From the NCBI RefSeq assembly GCF_037482165.1, contig NZ_CP148048.1, positions 1,054,001 through 1,118,000 on the forward strand: 64,000 nucleotides of DNA, read 5' to 3'. Source of the stretch: Parvimonas micra (GTDB lineage Bacteria; Bacillota; Clostridia; Tissierellales; Peptoniphilaceae). Shown piece after piece: positions 1-8,884 of the stretch; the stretch's first letter is position 1, and each line of letters opens with the position of its first letter. The notes beneath the pieces are model-generated. The model searched no databases. It was given only the letters and a program-made list of their open reading frames with translations, and was not told where the DNA came from. Position numbers and translations under genes: made by a program.

Positions 1-2108
1 TCTTTGTCTTCTAAAATTTTTATTAAAAGCTCATAAAATTTTAATTTTCTATCTACAAGTCTTATTTCGCTCAATTCTGTTGATGTAAAATTATAAATTG
101 GAGAATACATTACAGAAATTAAAGGAATATCCTGCATAGGATTATCTATAATTTTAAGCAAATTAATTATTGTATCAACTTCAAAAGTATCAAAATATCC
201 TCCCATACTCTCTGCATAAATTGGAATATCATATTCTAAAAATACTTCTTCTAAAATTTTTGTATTACTGCTCGGAGAACGCATCAAAATAACAATATCT
301 TTGTAATCAACTTTCCTATAATCATCAAAATTTTTATCATAAACTTTAAAAGGATTTTCTTTATTGTTCATCATATTGTAGATTGTATTTGCAATTTTTA
401 TACATTCAAGTTTAAAAGACTTCATCTCTTCAAAATCTTCCGAATATTCATCAGTTAAAATTATCTCGTCTTCGTCCTCATCATCAGATTTTTCATCAAC
501 TAAAAGAATTTCAACTGCACCACCGACATTTTCATCACTTTCTTTAAAACTTGCCATAGGATTTAATCTTTCGTCAATAGTATAATCAAGTTCTCCCGTT
601 TCTTTTTTCATTATTTTTGAAAAAACTAGATTTGTTCCCTCAAGGATTTCTTTTCTACTTCTAAAATTCGCATAGAGCATTATCTTATTATTAAAACTGT
701 CAATATCATCTTCTATTCTATTATAATTTTCATATTTTTCCATAAAAATACTCGGATCTGCCTGTCTAAATCTATAAATACTCTGTTTAACATCTCCAAC
801 CATAAATCTGTTATTATCTTTTGCAACTGCTGATAAAAGAATTTCTTGAACAAGGTTACTGTCTTGATATTCGTCAATAAAAACTTCAGCATATTTTTCT
901 TGATATTCTAAAGCTGTTTTAGACGGTATAATATTTCTATCTTCATCAATATCTACAAGTATCTCAAGTGCCAAATGTTCAATATCGGCAAAATCTACAT
1001 AATTAAATTTTTGCTTTCTCTCCCAAAACTTTTCCTTAAATTTAATTACAACATCAGAAATTGAACGAACATAAGGATAAATTAAATCACTTTCTCTTTT
1101 GATATTTTCTATATCTAAATTTAAAGTTTTAAGTGATTCTGAAATTTCCGACTTTATACTATCCAATTCTTTTTTAACTTTATTGTATATCTCTTTTACT
1201 TCTTCATCACATTTTGAAATTTTAAAACTTACAAAGTTCGAATTTAAAAATTCATTAGTTGATATTTTAAGCTCATCAAACTTCGTATTGTCTTTTAAAA
1301 ATTTCTTTAAATTTTCCTTTACGACAGATAGAGCATCTAACAAATTATTATACATATTTACATATTTTTCAAGTTCAGGATAGTCTTCGATTTTTTTCAA
1401 ATTGTTTTTTATACTCAATTCAAAAAATTCCAAATCCATATCTACATCTTTTGCAATATCCAAGATGTAGTTTTCTAAATAGAAATCATCATCCTTTGTA
1501 TTTGTATTAAAAAATTCTGCCTTTTCATTTAACCAAATATTTGGGAAAGGATGTGAATTTACAAAATTATTTACATTCAATAAAAGTTGCAAAAGTCCTT
1601 CATCAGTGTTTTTCTTGGCATACCAATCAACTAATCTCAAAAAGCTCTCATCATTATTTTCATAAAGCTCTTCAAATAATTCTTCCATAACTTCTTTGGC
1701 TAAAACTTCATTTTCGCTTGGATCTATAACTTTTATATTGCTATCTAAATTTACCAAATGAGCATAAGAAATCAAAACATCTTTACAAAAAGAGTCAATA
1801 GTTGTGATGTCAGCACCGCTAAGGAGCAGTAATTGTTTTTGAAGATTTTCATTTTCCGAATTTTCTTCAAGTTTTTTTTCAATAGCCTTACTTACTCTTT
1901 CTCTCATTTCAGATGCAGCCAATTTTGTAAATGTTACAACAAGTAATTTGTTTATATCAATTGGATTTTTTTCGTCTAAAACAAGCTCTATAATTCTTTC
2001 GATAAGTACGGCTGTTTTTCCAGAACCCGCTGCTGCAGACACAAGTAAATTCGTATTTCTGCTATCTATTACCTGTCTTTGCTCTTTAGTCCACTTTACT
2101 TCACTCAC
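1..2108 (-). CDS. addA: AddA helicase-nuclease subunit, N-terminal 702 codons (partial)
   Basis: ATP-dependent 3'-5' helicase and nuclease subunit of the AddAB double-strand-break repair complex, which processes ends for RecA loading. Reading from a GTG at 2108 the protein begins VSEVKWTKEQRQVI and has the UvrD-type Q motif and Walker A AAAGSGKTAVLIER within the first 40 residues. Further on are the Walker B stretch FIDEYQDSN and the superfamily-1 motif VGDVKQSIYRFRQADPSIF (about 741-810). The frame is open to the left edge, so the C-terminal part (rest of helicase domain 2 and the RecB-type nuclease, usually to about 1,200 residues) is outside the window. The GTG follows AGAGGTGAG at good spacing and overlaps the addB stop as TAGTG, implying translational coupling. 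An ATG start was not seen. Confidence 0.95.
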   Translation of the reverse strand, partial: MSEVKWTKEQRQVIDSRNTNLLVSAAAGSGKTAVLIERIIELVLDEKNPIDINKLLVVTFTKLAASEMRERVSKAIEKKLEENSENENLQKQLLLLSGADITTIDSFCKDVLISYAHLVNLDSNIKVIDPSENEVLAKEVMEELFEELYENNDESFLRLVDWYAKKNTDEGLLQLLLNVNNFVNSHPFPNIWLNEKAEFFNTNTKDDDFYLENYILDIAKDVDMDLEFFELSIKNNLKKIEDYPELEKYVNMYNNLLDALSVVKENLKKFLKDNTKFDELKISTNEFLNSNFVSFKISKCDEEVKEIYNKVKKELDSIKSEISESLKTLNLDIENIKRESDLIYPYVRSISDVVIKFKEKFWERKQKFNYVDFADIEHLALEILVDIDEDRNIIPSKTALEYQEKYAEVFIDEYQDSNLVQEILLSAVAKDNNRFMVGDVKQSIYRFRQADPSIFMEKYENYNRIEDDIDSFNNKIMLYANFRSRKEILEGTNLVFSKIMKKETGELDYTIDERLNPMASFKESDENVGGAVEILLVDEKSDDEDEDEIILTDEYSEDFEEMKSFKLECIKIANTIYNMMNNKENPFKVYDKNFDDYRKVDYKDIVILMRSPSSNTKILEEVFLEYDIPIYAESMGGYFDTFEVDTIINLLKIIDNPMQDIPLISVMYSPIYNFTSTELSEIRLVDRKLKFYELLIKILEDK

Positions 2109-5100
2109 TATTTCTCACCTCTTTTCTCTTTGTTTTCCGAATTCATCAATTCAAAAACTTCATTAGGTCTATCCTTTGTCAATAAATTCTTAATATTATT
2201 ATATTTATTATGCTTAATATCAAATCTGCAAATGGATTTATATTTACAATAATCACAAGGCTTTTTATTTTTATATCTGAAAGGTTTTATATCAATATTT
2301 CCTGCATAAATTTCTTCACAGATATCCTTAGTCTTATTTAAAACAAATTCATTTACAATTTCAAATTCATCCGTAGTTAAGCCCAATGTGCTTGCTCCGA
2401 TTTCTTGCCCTTTTGACTTTAATTTTATAGGTAGTATTTCAGAAGCCAAATTATCCGCATCCAAAGTCCTATCCAAATTCTTCAAAAGTTCCATATCTTT
2501 TATAACAAAACCTGTAAGTTTATTTTTCTTAAGTTTTTCACTATGAAAACTTTCATCATTCATATCAAGCATTTTGGAATAAGTTTCAAATCCAACTAAA
2601 TTTGTATTGAAATCACTGTAAAATAATCCTGCAGGTTTATATCTTTCCTTATTGGAAGATAAAATTGCATTCATATAGACAAAAAGTTGTAGCTGAAGAC
2701 CTGCATAGACTTGATTTAAGTCAATATCTCTTTTTGAAGACTTGTAATCAATAATTCTTAAAAAGTCAAAATTTTCTCCTTTAAAAATATCAATTCTGTC
2801 AATTTTACCAACTAATTTAATTTCTTTCCCATTCTTTAAAGTATAGGTAATAGGTTTTATTGACTCATCTCCAAATTCTGTTTCAAAACCTGTTGGAATA
2901 AAGTTTCCACGTCTTACTTGTTCTGCCATAATTTCTATGCTTTCAACAATATTTTTGTGTGTAATAGCTGAAAAATATTTATATTTTGGAGAGCTTTCAA
3001 GAATAAAATTAGACTTTTCAGCCATTTTTGCTGTTAATTTTTCTACTTCCCTTTTGATAAATTCTCTATCAATTATATTCCAATCAATATTATTTTCAAA
3101 AACTCCCTTAAAAAAGTCGTCAAAAATCTTATGGCAATAAGTTCCATAATCTGCAGGAGAAAAATCATACACTTCTCTTTCCTTTGCTCTAAGTCCATAG
3201 TTTATAAAATATGAAAAAGGGCAACGCATAAAGTTTTCAAGTTTTGAAATGCTTACATTTCCACTTTCATAAAGAAATGAAGTATAATCTTTTATATTTT
3301 CAGTTTCTTTTTTGTAATTTAATTTATCCTTTAAAATTTCAATCTTATATTTATAATCTTCATCCTCAATCAAGAAATCAATTATTTCTCTAAAATTGAA
3401 TTTATCATTTTCGCTCAATTTATTTGAATTTAAAGCCTCAATATTAGAAACTAAGATTTGATATAATCTCTCTTTAGAAAAAGTTTCAAAAATATCCATA
3501 ATAGAAAAATCTTTTAAATAATCTATGCTTTCGACTTCTAAATTTCCAAAAATGAATTTAATTTTTTTCACAAATCTTGAAACTAAAAGACTCTTTCCCT
3601 CCAAATCGGAAATCGGAAAAGTTATATACAATTTTTCTTTTGCAATACTGAAAGTCTTATAACTTAAAAATTGTTCATCAGTAGTTTTTAGTAAATTGTT
3701 ATTAGAAAAATTAAAGCCTAAAGTTTTTAAACTTTCTTTTTCATTTTCGCTAATTAAGTCATTATCCACTATATTTTTCGGGAAGTTCCCATCATTAACT
3801 CCCAATACAAAAGCTATTTTTGTAGAAGGTTTTTTCATTCTGTCAACAGTTGTAATAAAGACTTCATCCTTTGAAGGCGGAACAATTCCAAGCTCAATAT
3901 TTTCAAGTTCAGTTTTAATTAAATTTATAAATTTTGAGTAGGCAATTTTCTCCTCTCCCATAAATTCAACCATTTCATCCAAAACTGCTGTAAAACTTCC
4001 CCAAACTTGAGAATACTCTTTAGCCTTATATAAATTTCCTTCATTTTGGAAATTCATTACAAGATTGTTTATTCTATCAAAAAGTCCAATTTCCAAAGTG
4101 AACTCATATAAATATTTACAAATATCCTTTACGGTATTTCTACCTTTTAACTTATCATGTAAATTTTTTATCGGCGTTATTACAATATTTTTTATCTCAT
4201 TTATCTTTACAAGTTTTTCATAATCACTTTCTTCCTCAAAACTATGAACGATGGACTTGTTCCAAGATTCGTCAAACCAACGATTGCCTTTTATTCCATT
4301 TGCAATTACATAATTTTCCAAAAGGAAAATATCCTCATCAGAAACTCCTGTAAGTCCGCTCTTCAAATATCTGAAAACAGAATCATAGGAATAATTTTTA
4401 TCCTTCATATCCAAAATGGACAAAATTAGAATAATAATCGGATTTTCCATAATTGAAATCTTTTCATCCAAGAAATAATCAATATTGTAATCATCAAAAA
4501 CTCTTTCTATTATATAAGAATATTCATCCAAACTTCTCATACATAGAGTTATATCATTATATCTATAATTTTTAGTTTTAACTAATTTTGAAATTTCTTC
4601 TGCAATAAAAGAAACTTCATCATATATATTTTTAAACTTTAAAATTCTAATATTTTCAGAATCTTTAGAATATGATTTTGGAGAAAAAGTACCGATATTT
4701 TTTTCTAAAAACGATAAATCTTTAGAATTATAGTAGCTTTCATTTGAAAGTGAAATATTTTCAAGCAATGGAATATTATACTTTTCGCAAATGTTTTTAA
4801 TATTTAAAATTGTTGAATTACTTCTTAAAAACATATTCATTTTTGAATGTAAATTTTTAAAATCAGTTAAAAGAGAAAAATAAATATTTTTTGAAAAATA
4901 GATTAACTTTTCAATTACCAAGTATTGAGCAGGAGTAAAGTCCATATATTCGTCAACAAAAATAGTTGCTCCTTTGATACTTTCAAAATCATCAAGTTTT
5001 TCGGCAAAAATATTCAAAGTATCTTCAGTATCGGAGTATTTTTTATCAATTAAATTTTCATAAGATTTATAAATATTATATAAATCTTGCATTTTAAATT

Positions 5101-5566
5101 TTAAAGACTCATTTTTAACATTTTCTGTAAGCGAAAAAACATCCGTAACCGAAAAATCATTTTGCTTAAACTCTATTATCATATCCATAATATTGTTCAC
5201 AAAACCCATTTTAAAATCGTCGGATTTAAAAGTAACCAAATCCTTTGAAACCAAGTCCATAGCCTTAAAAGTCAAAAGACTTCTAGCACTTGTTGTAAGT
5301 CTTCTCTCCTTAAGTCCTCCAACATTGGTAAAAACAATTTTACTTAAAGTTGAAAAACTTACAACTCTAATTCTAAAATTAGGATCAATATTTTTTTCAT
5401 CTTCAAGCTTTTCACTTAATCTTTTTTCCATTTCATATGTAAATTTTTCCGGAACTAAAATATAGATAGGCTTTTTATCTTCTCTTTTAGCCTCTTCAAA
5501 ACAAAGATCTAAAATCTTATCAGTCCTATCCGCTCCAAATCTTCCTGTAATAAATCCAACTGCCAC
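2108..5566 (-). CDS. addB: AddB helicase-nuclease subunit
   Basis: Second subunit of AddAB; in Bacillus it carries an inactivated helicase fold for Chi recognition plus a RecB-family nuclease with a 4Fe-4S cluster. The 1,152-residue length is normal. C-terminal nuclease signatures are present: RIIDYKSSKRDIDLNQVYAG near residue 940 and cysteines for the Fe-S cluster in FMRCPFSYF (about 780) and PCDYCKYKSIC (about 1100). I place the start at GTG 5566 because AAAGAGGT sits 7 nt upstream and the protein then begins MAVGFITGR like other AddB; the in-frame TTG at 5584 has no ribosome site. Odd: the N-terminal Walker A, GxSGSGKT in relatives, reads GRFGADRT here, with Lys replaced by Arg. It overlaps addA by one base. 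Confidence 0.93.
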   Translation of the reverse strand: MAVGFITGRFGADRTDKILDLCFEEAKREDKKPIYILVPEKFTYEMEKRLSEKLEDEKNIDPNFRIRVVSFSTLSKIVFTNVGGLKERRLTTSARSLLTFKAMDLVSKDLVTFKSDDFKMGFVNNIMDMIIEFKQNDFSVTDVFSLTENVKNESLKFKMQDLYNIYKSYENLIDKKYSDTEDTLNIFAEKLDDFESIKGATIFVDEYMDFTPAQYLVIEKLIYFSKNIYFSLLTDFKNLHSKMNMFLRSNSTILNIKNICEKYNIPLLENISLSNESYYNSKDLSFLEKNIGTFSPKSYSKDSENIRILKFKNIYDEVSFIAEEISKLVKTKNYRYNDITLCMRSLDEYSYIIERVFDDYNIDYFLDEKISIMENPIIILILSILDMKDKNYSYDSVFRYLKSGLTGVSDEDIFLLENYVIANGIKGNRWFDESWNKSIVHSFEEESDYEKLVKINEIKNIVITPIKNLHDKLKGRNTVKDICKYLYEFTLEIGLFDRINNLVMNFQNEGNLYKAKEYSQVWGSFTAVLDEMVEFMGEEKIAYSKFINLIKTELENIELGIVPPSKDEVFITTVDRMKKPSTKIAFVLGVNDGNFPKNIVDNDLISENEKESLKTLGFNFSNNNLLKTTDEQFLSYKTFSIAKEKLYITFPISDLEGKSLLVSRFVKKIKFIFGNLEVESIDYLKDFSIMDIFETFSKERLYQILVSNIEALNSNKLSENDKFNFREIIDFLIEDEDYKYKIEILKDKLNYKKETENIKDYTSFLYESGNVSISKLENFMRCPFSYFINYGLRAKEREVYDFSPADYGTYCHKIFDDFFKGVFENNIDWNIIDREFIKREVEKLTAKMAEKSNFILESSPKYKYFSAITHKNIVESIEIMAEQVRRGNFIPTGFETEFGDESIKPITYTLKNGKEIKLVGKIDRIDIFKGENFDFLRIIDYKSSKRDIDLNQVYAGLQLQLFVYMNAILSSNKERYKPAGLFYSDFNTNLVGFETYSKMLDMNDESFHSEKLKKNKLTGFVIKDMELLKNLDRTLDADNLASEILPIKLKSKGQEIGASTLGLTTDEFEIVNEFVLNKTKDICEEIYAGNIDIKPFRYKNKKPCDYCKYKSICRFDIKHNKYNNIKNLLTKDRPNEVFELMNSENKEKRGEK

Positions 5567-5596
5567 AATAATTACCTCTTTCAATCTGATATGATT

Positions 5597-5605
5597 ATTT
5601 TATCA
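5597..5605 (-). promoter_or_regulatory. Possible extended -10 promoter for addBA
   Basis: On the minus strand TGATAAAAT (TGn plus TAAAAT) lies 31 bases before the GTG start of addB and after the terminator of the preceding gene. The only -35-like hexamer, TTGTTA, is at 13 bp, too close for a normal spacer, so this would have to act as an extended -10 promoter. Confidence 0.35.
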
Positions 5606-5617
5606 TATTTTGATATA

Positions 5618-5650
5618 ACAAAAAAGAGTTACCACTTAAGTAACTCTTTG
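5618..5650 (-). terminator. Rho-independent terminator after the 5655-5966 gene
   Basis: Ten-base-pair inverted repeat AAAGAGTTAC / GTAACTCTTT around a short loop, followed on the minus strand by a T-run (A-run on plus at 5620-5624). It separates the small-protein genes from addB. Confidence 0.8.
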
Positions 5651-5654
5651 TAAA

Positions 5655-5966
5655 CTATTCTTTTCTATAAACTGAAAAAATTTTTGATTTTGATCCATCT
5701 TCATTTTCAATTTGCATATCATATCTAGTATATTTCTCTCCATTTTTGTCCTTAACTTTTTTGTGAGAAACAACTACCATTTTTTTATCTTTTGTATCTT
5801 TATTGGCATTATCGACATATTCTTTAATAGTCTTTTCTTTTTCTAATATTACAGATTCTTTTTTTAGAATTTCTTCGTCCACTTCAACCTTAAAATGATT
5901 ATAAAGAAGTATTGAAACTAAAAACAAAAATAGTATTAATACCAACTTAAAAGGTTTATTTTTCAT
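5655..5966 (-). CDS. Small membrane-anchored protein of unknown function
   Basis: 103 residues: a lysine-rich start, one hydrophobic segment (about residues 8-23) that should anchor it with the rest outside, a charged helical stretch, and a short beta-type tail. The last 30 residues (GEKYTRYDMQIENEDGSKSK onwards) align with the last 30 of the next gene upstream, 6003-6902 (GKFYNRYEVEVSFNGKKSR onwards), so the two share a C-terminal module. Start ATG has AAGGAGA 6 nt upstream. It lies 36 bp after its neighbour and ends at a terminator, so the two are probably one operon. I do not recognise a family. Confidence 0.75.
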   Translation of the reverse strand: MKNKPFKLVLILFLFLVSILLYNHFKVEVDEEILKKESVILEKEKTIKEYVDNANKDTKDKKMVVVSHKKVKDKNGEKYTRYDMQIENEDGSKSKIFSVYRKE

Positions 5967-6002
5967 AATTTGTCTCCTTTAATTTTTTTTATCTTTACAA
6001 TA

Positions 6003-6902
6003 TTATTTTCCTACATATTTTTCTTCATATAGAAAAATTCTAGATTTTTTTCCATTAAAAGAAACTTCTACTTCATAACGATTATAAAATTTACCATCTT
6101 GATGAATAAATTCAGTTTTAATTACTTTCAATTTTTCTCCAGTTTTATCTTCTCTATACTTTAAATATCTATCTATTCCAAATTTTGAAAGAGCATCATC
6201 AACTTTTATATCAAATTTTTTATTCTCAACTTTTGTAACTTTAAATTTATTATCTTTAACGACTATTTCATAACCATCTAATATTTTTGCACCTTTATAA
6301 ATTTTATATAAGTGATAAATTGTTTTTCCATCAACGTCCTCTTTATCTTCTATAAATGAATGGATATCAAAACTTCTATTATTTTCCCTTATTTGTTTAT
6401 AAACATCAGAAATATTTGAAAACTCACCCTCAAGAGCAAAAAAATCTTTTTTTCCATATTTTTCAAACAATTTATTTAATGACTTTTCTTTTAAATACCT
6501 TCCTCCAACAGAAAAATCCCTTAACATAAATCTAAAATAATAATTATAGCATTCATAAGCATTTACATAATAACTATCTGTAGAAATTTCTACTCTAGGT
6601 AAGCATTTATAAGGTGCAAAATAAATTCTTTCACTTTTATTAGAAAAATCAGTTATCAGGTCAATAATTTCTTTTTTTTCTTCAATAGTATCTATATCGT
6701 AACCTATTCCATCAACTTCAAATACTAACTTTTTACCATGCAAAAATTCTTGTTTGAACATATGAACATTATACATAAAATATAGACTTAATATAAGCTT
6801 AAAAATTAAATATAATAATATTATCTTAATAATTTTTTTAAAAGTATTATGATATAATCTATTTTCTAAACTTAAATCTAAACTTAAATTATTCTTTTTC
6901 AT
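6003..6902 (-). CDS. Membrane-anchored protein of unknown function
   Basis: 299 residues from ATG 6902 (an in-frame TTG lies 9 bases upstream but only 2 nt from the weak GGGA site). One hydrophobic segment near residues 22-44 is followed by a presumably extracellular domain of about 250 residues containing two cysteines (KCLPR, YECYN) that could form a disulphide. The C-terminal 30 residues resemble those of the downstream 103-residue protein. There are no recognisable catalytic motifs. Operon with 5655-5966 is likely because the gap is 36 bp and no terminator lies between them. Function unknown; an extracellular binding or envelope role is only a guess. Confidence 0.7.
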   Translation of the reverse strand: MKKNNLSLDLSLENRLYHNTFKKIIKIILLYLIFKLILSLYFMYNVHMFKQEFLHGKKLVFEVDGIGYDIDTIEEKKEIIDLITDFSNKSERIYFAPYKCLPRVEISTDSYYVNAYECYNYYFRFMLRDFSVGGRYLKEKSLNKLFEKYGKKDFFALEGEFSNISDVYKQIRENNRSFDIHSFIEDKEDVDGKTIYHLYKIYKGAKILDGYEIVVKDNKFKVTKVENKKFDIKVDDALSKFGIDRYLKYREDKTGEKLKVIKTEFIHQDGKFYNRYEVEVSFNGKKSRIFLYEEKYVGK

Positions 6903-7008
6903 AAATATCAATTCCCATCTTTGAATTATTTATTATATGTTCTGCAGAATACAAAGTATATAATTTCTACACTCTATATTGTTAATGTATAATACCATTA
7001 TATAACAC

Positions 7009-7045
7009 AAAAAAATCAAAGTCAAATTACAGACTTTGATTTTTT
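7009..7045. terminator. Terminator after ABC exporter genes, probably bidirectional
   Basis: AAATCAAAGTC / GACTTTGATTT inverted repeat with an 8-nt loop, A-run on the left and T-run on the right, so it can stop transcription in either direction. It directly follows the stop of the 7052-8884 ABC gene. Confidence 0.8.
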
Positions 7046-7051
7046 AACTTA

Positions 7052-8884
7052 TTAATCCAATTCAAATTTCCCTGTATATAATTGATAATATCTTCCTTGT
7101 TTTTCAATCAACTCATCGTGAGTTCCCATTTCTAAAATTTCTCCATTATCCAGAACAATTATTCTATCAGAGTTTGAAATTGTAGAAAGTCTATGAGCAA
7201 TTATAAATACAGTTCTACCTTCCATTAAGACATACATGGCTTTTTGAACAACATTTTCTGTTTTTGTATCTATTGAAGAAGTAGCTTCATCTAAAATAAG
7301 AACAGGTTTATTTTCAAGTAATGCTCTTGAAATTCCAAGTAACTGTCTTTGACCTTGAGATAAATTTTCTCCACCACTTCTTAATACTGTATCATATTGT
7401 TCTGGAAGTTTTATTATAAATTCATGAGCACCTGTTTTTTTACATGCCTCGATACATTCTTCTCTTGTAGCTTCTAAATGCCCGTATCTAAGATTTTCTA
7501 AAACTGTTCCCGTAAATAGATTTGTTTCTTGTAAAACAACACCTACATTTTTTCTAAGGTCAGCTTTTTTTATTGAATTTACATTTATTCCGTCAAATAA
7601 AATTTCTCCACTATTTACATCATAAAATCTGTTTATAAGGTTGGCAATTGTAGTTTTACCACTTCCGGTTGCTCCTACAAGTGCAATTTTTTCACCTTGT
7701 TTAGCAGTAATACTGATATTTTTTAAAACTGTTTTTTCCTTATTATATCCGAAAACAATATTTTTTATATCAATATTTCCTAAAACTTCAGTTTTTTCAC
7801 CATTTTCTTTTACAAATTCATATTTGTCATTTTCTTGTTCTATTTCAACTTTTCCATCATCTACTTCAGGTTCTTGGTCAATTAGCGCAAAAACTCTTTC
7901 AACACCTGCTAAACCCATAATAATTGAATTTAATTGCATTGAAACTTGGTTGATATTTCCTGAAAATTGCTTTGTCATATTTAAAAATGGAACTACTATA
8001 CTTATACTAATTGCCATACCTGAAAGACTTAAATTATATACATTAAAGTATATTAAAAGTCCTCCAACAATTGCAACAACAACATATAGAATATTTCCTA
8101 TATTATTTAAAATTGGTCCAAGTATATTAGCATAAGAGTTTGCTTTTTGAGAATCATCAAATAATTTATCATTTACTTCATTAAATTTTTTCATTGACTC
8201 ATCTTCATAATTAAAAACTTTTACAACTTTTTGTCCATAAATCATTTCTTCTAAATAACCTTCAGTTTTACCTAATGATTTTTGTTGCTCAATGAAGTAT
8301 TTTCTTGAATGTTTACCAACATATTTTGTTACAAAATACATAGCAACAACACCTAGTAGAACGGTAAGTGTCATCCAGAAACTAAAATATAACATTATGC
8401 CAAAAACTGTTATAACAACAACTAATGATGCTAAGACATTCGGTAAACTTTGAGAAATCATCTGTCTTAAGGCGTCAACATCATTTGTATAATAACTCAT
8501 TATATCCCCATGACCTTCAGTATCAAAATACTTTAAAGGAAGAGTTTGCATTTTTACAAACATCTTTTTTCGCATATGATAAAGAGTTCCTTGTGTTATA
8601 GTAGCCATTGCAAGATTATATACAGCTGTTAATATCAAAGAAAGTATATCTACTCCAATTAATATCAAGATTAAAGTAATCATTTCTTTTGAAAAAACAG
8701 ACCATGAAACTGAAGGATCTCTAGCTTCAAGTAAACTTACAATTTTTTGAATAAATAAACTTGGAATTGAGCTAACCCCGGCAGTAAAAACAATACCAAC
8801 TAAAACTAATGGAAACAGTACAGGATAAACTGTAAATACTTCTTTTATTACTCTGAATAAAATTGATTTTTTACTATTTTTCAT
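7052..8884 (-). CDS. Heterodimeric ABC exporter subunit, catalytic-site half (EfrB/LmrD type)
   Basis: 610-residue type IV (exporter) ABC half-transporter: six transmembrane helices in residues 1-330, then a nucleotide-binding domain with Walker A GATGSGKTT (about residue 400), signature NLSQGQRQLL, Walker B VLILDEATSSID with the catalytic Glu, and switch His in IIAHRLST. The signature motif is degenerate (LSQGQ for LSGGQ), whereas the partner at 8874-10613 has the intact signature but lacks Glu and His. This complementary pattern is that of heterodimeric exporters such as LmrCD, BmrCD, EfrAB and TM287/288, which export drugs or lipids. The start overlaps the upstream gene by 11 bp. Substrate cannot be told from sequence. 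Confidence 0.93.
   Translation of the reverse strand: MKNSKKSILFRVIKEVFTVYPVLFPLVLVGIVFTAGVSSIPSLFIQKIVSLLEARDPSVSWSVFSKEMITLILILIGVDILSLILTAVYNLAMATITQGTLYHMRKKMFVKMQTLPLKYFDTEGHGDIMSYYTNDVDALRQMISQSLPNVLASLVVVITVFGIMLYFSFWMTLTVLLGVVAMYFVTKYVGKHSRKYFIEQQKSLGKTEGYLEEMIYGQKVVKVFNYEDESMKKFNEVNDKLFDDSQKANSYANILGPILNNIGNILYVVVAIVGGLLIYFNVYNLSLSGMAISISIVVPFLNMTKQFSGNINQVSMQLNSIIMGLAGVERVFALIDQEPEVDDGKVEIEQENDKYEFVKENGEKTEVLGNIDIKNIVFGYNKEKTVLKNISITAKQGEKIALVGATGSGKTTIANLINRFYDVNSGEILFDGINVNSIKKADLRKNVGVVLQETNLFTGTVLENLRYGHLEATREECIEACKKTGAHEFIIKLPEQYDTVLRSGGENLSQGQRQLLGISRALLENKPVLILDEATSSIDTKTENVVQKAMYVLMEGRTVFIIAHRLSTISNSDRIIVLDNGEILEMGTHDELIEKQGRYYQLYTGKFELD

Noticed and set aside
1099-2166. 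Plus-strand open frames inside addA and addB
   Set aside because: They are antisense to conserved helicase motifs, are Ser/Phe-rich as expected from reverse reading of Lys/Glu-rich genes, and have no ribosome sites.
5566-5584. TTG 5584 as start of addB
   Set aside because: The AAAGAGGT stretch following it is the likely ribosome site for GTG 5566, and family alignment supports the later start.
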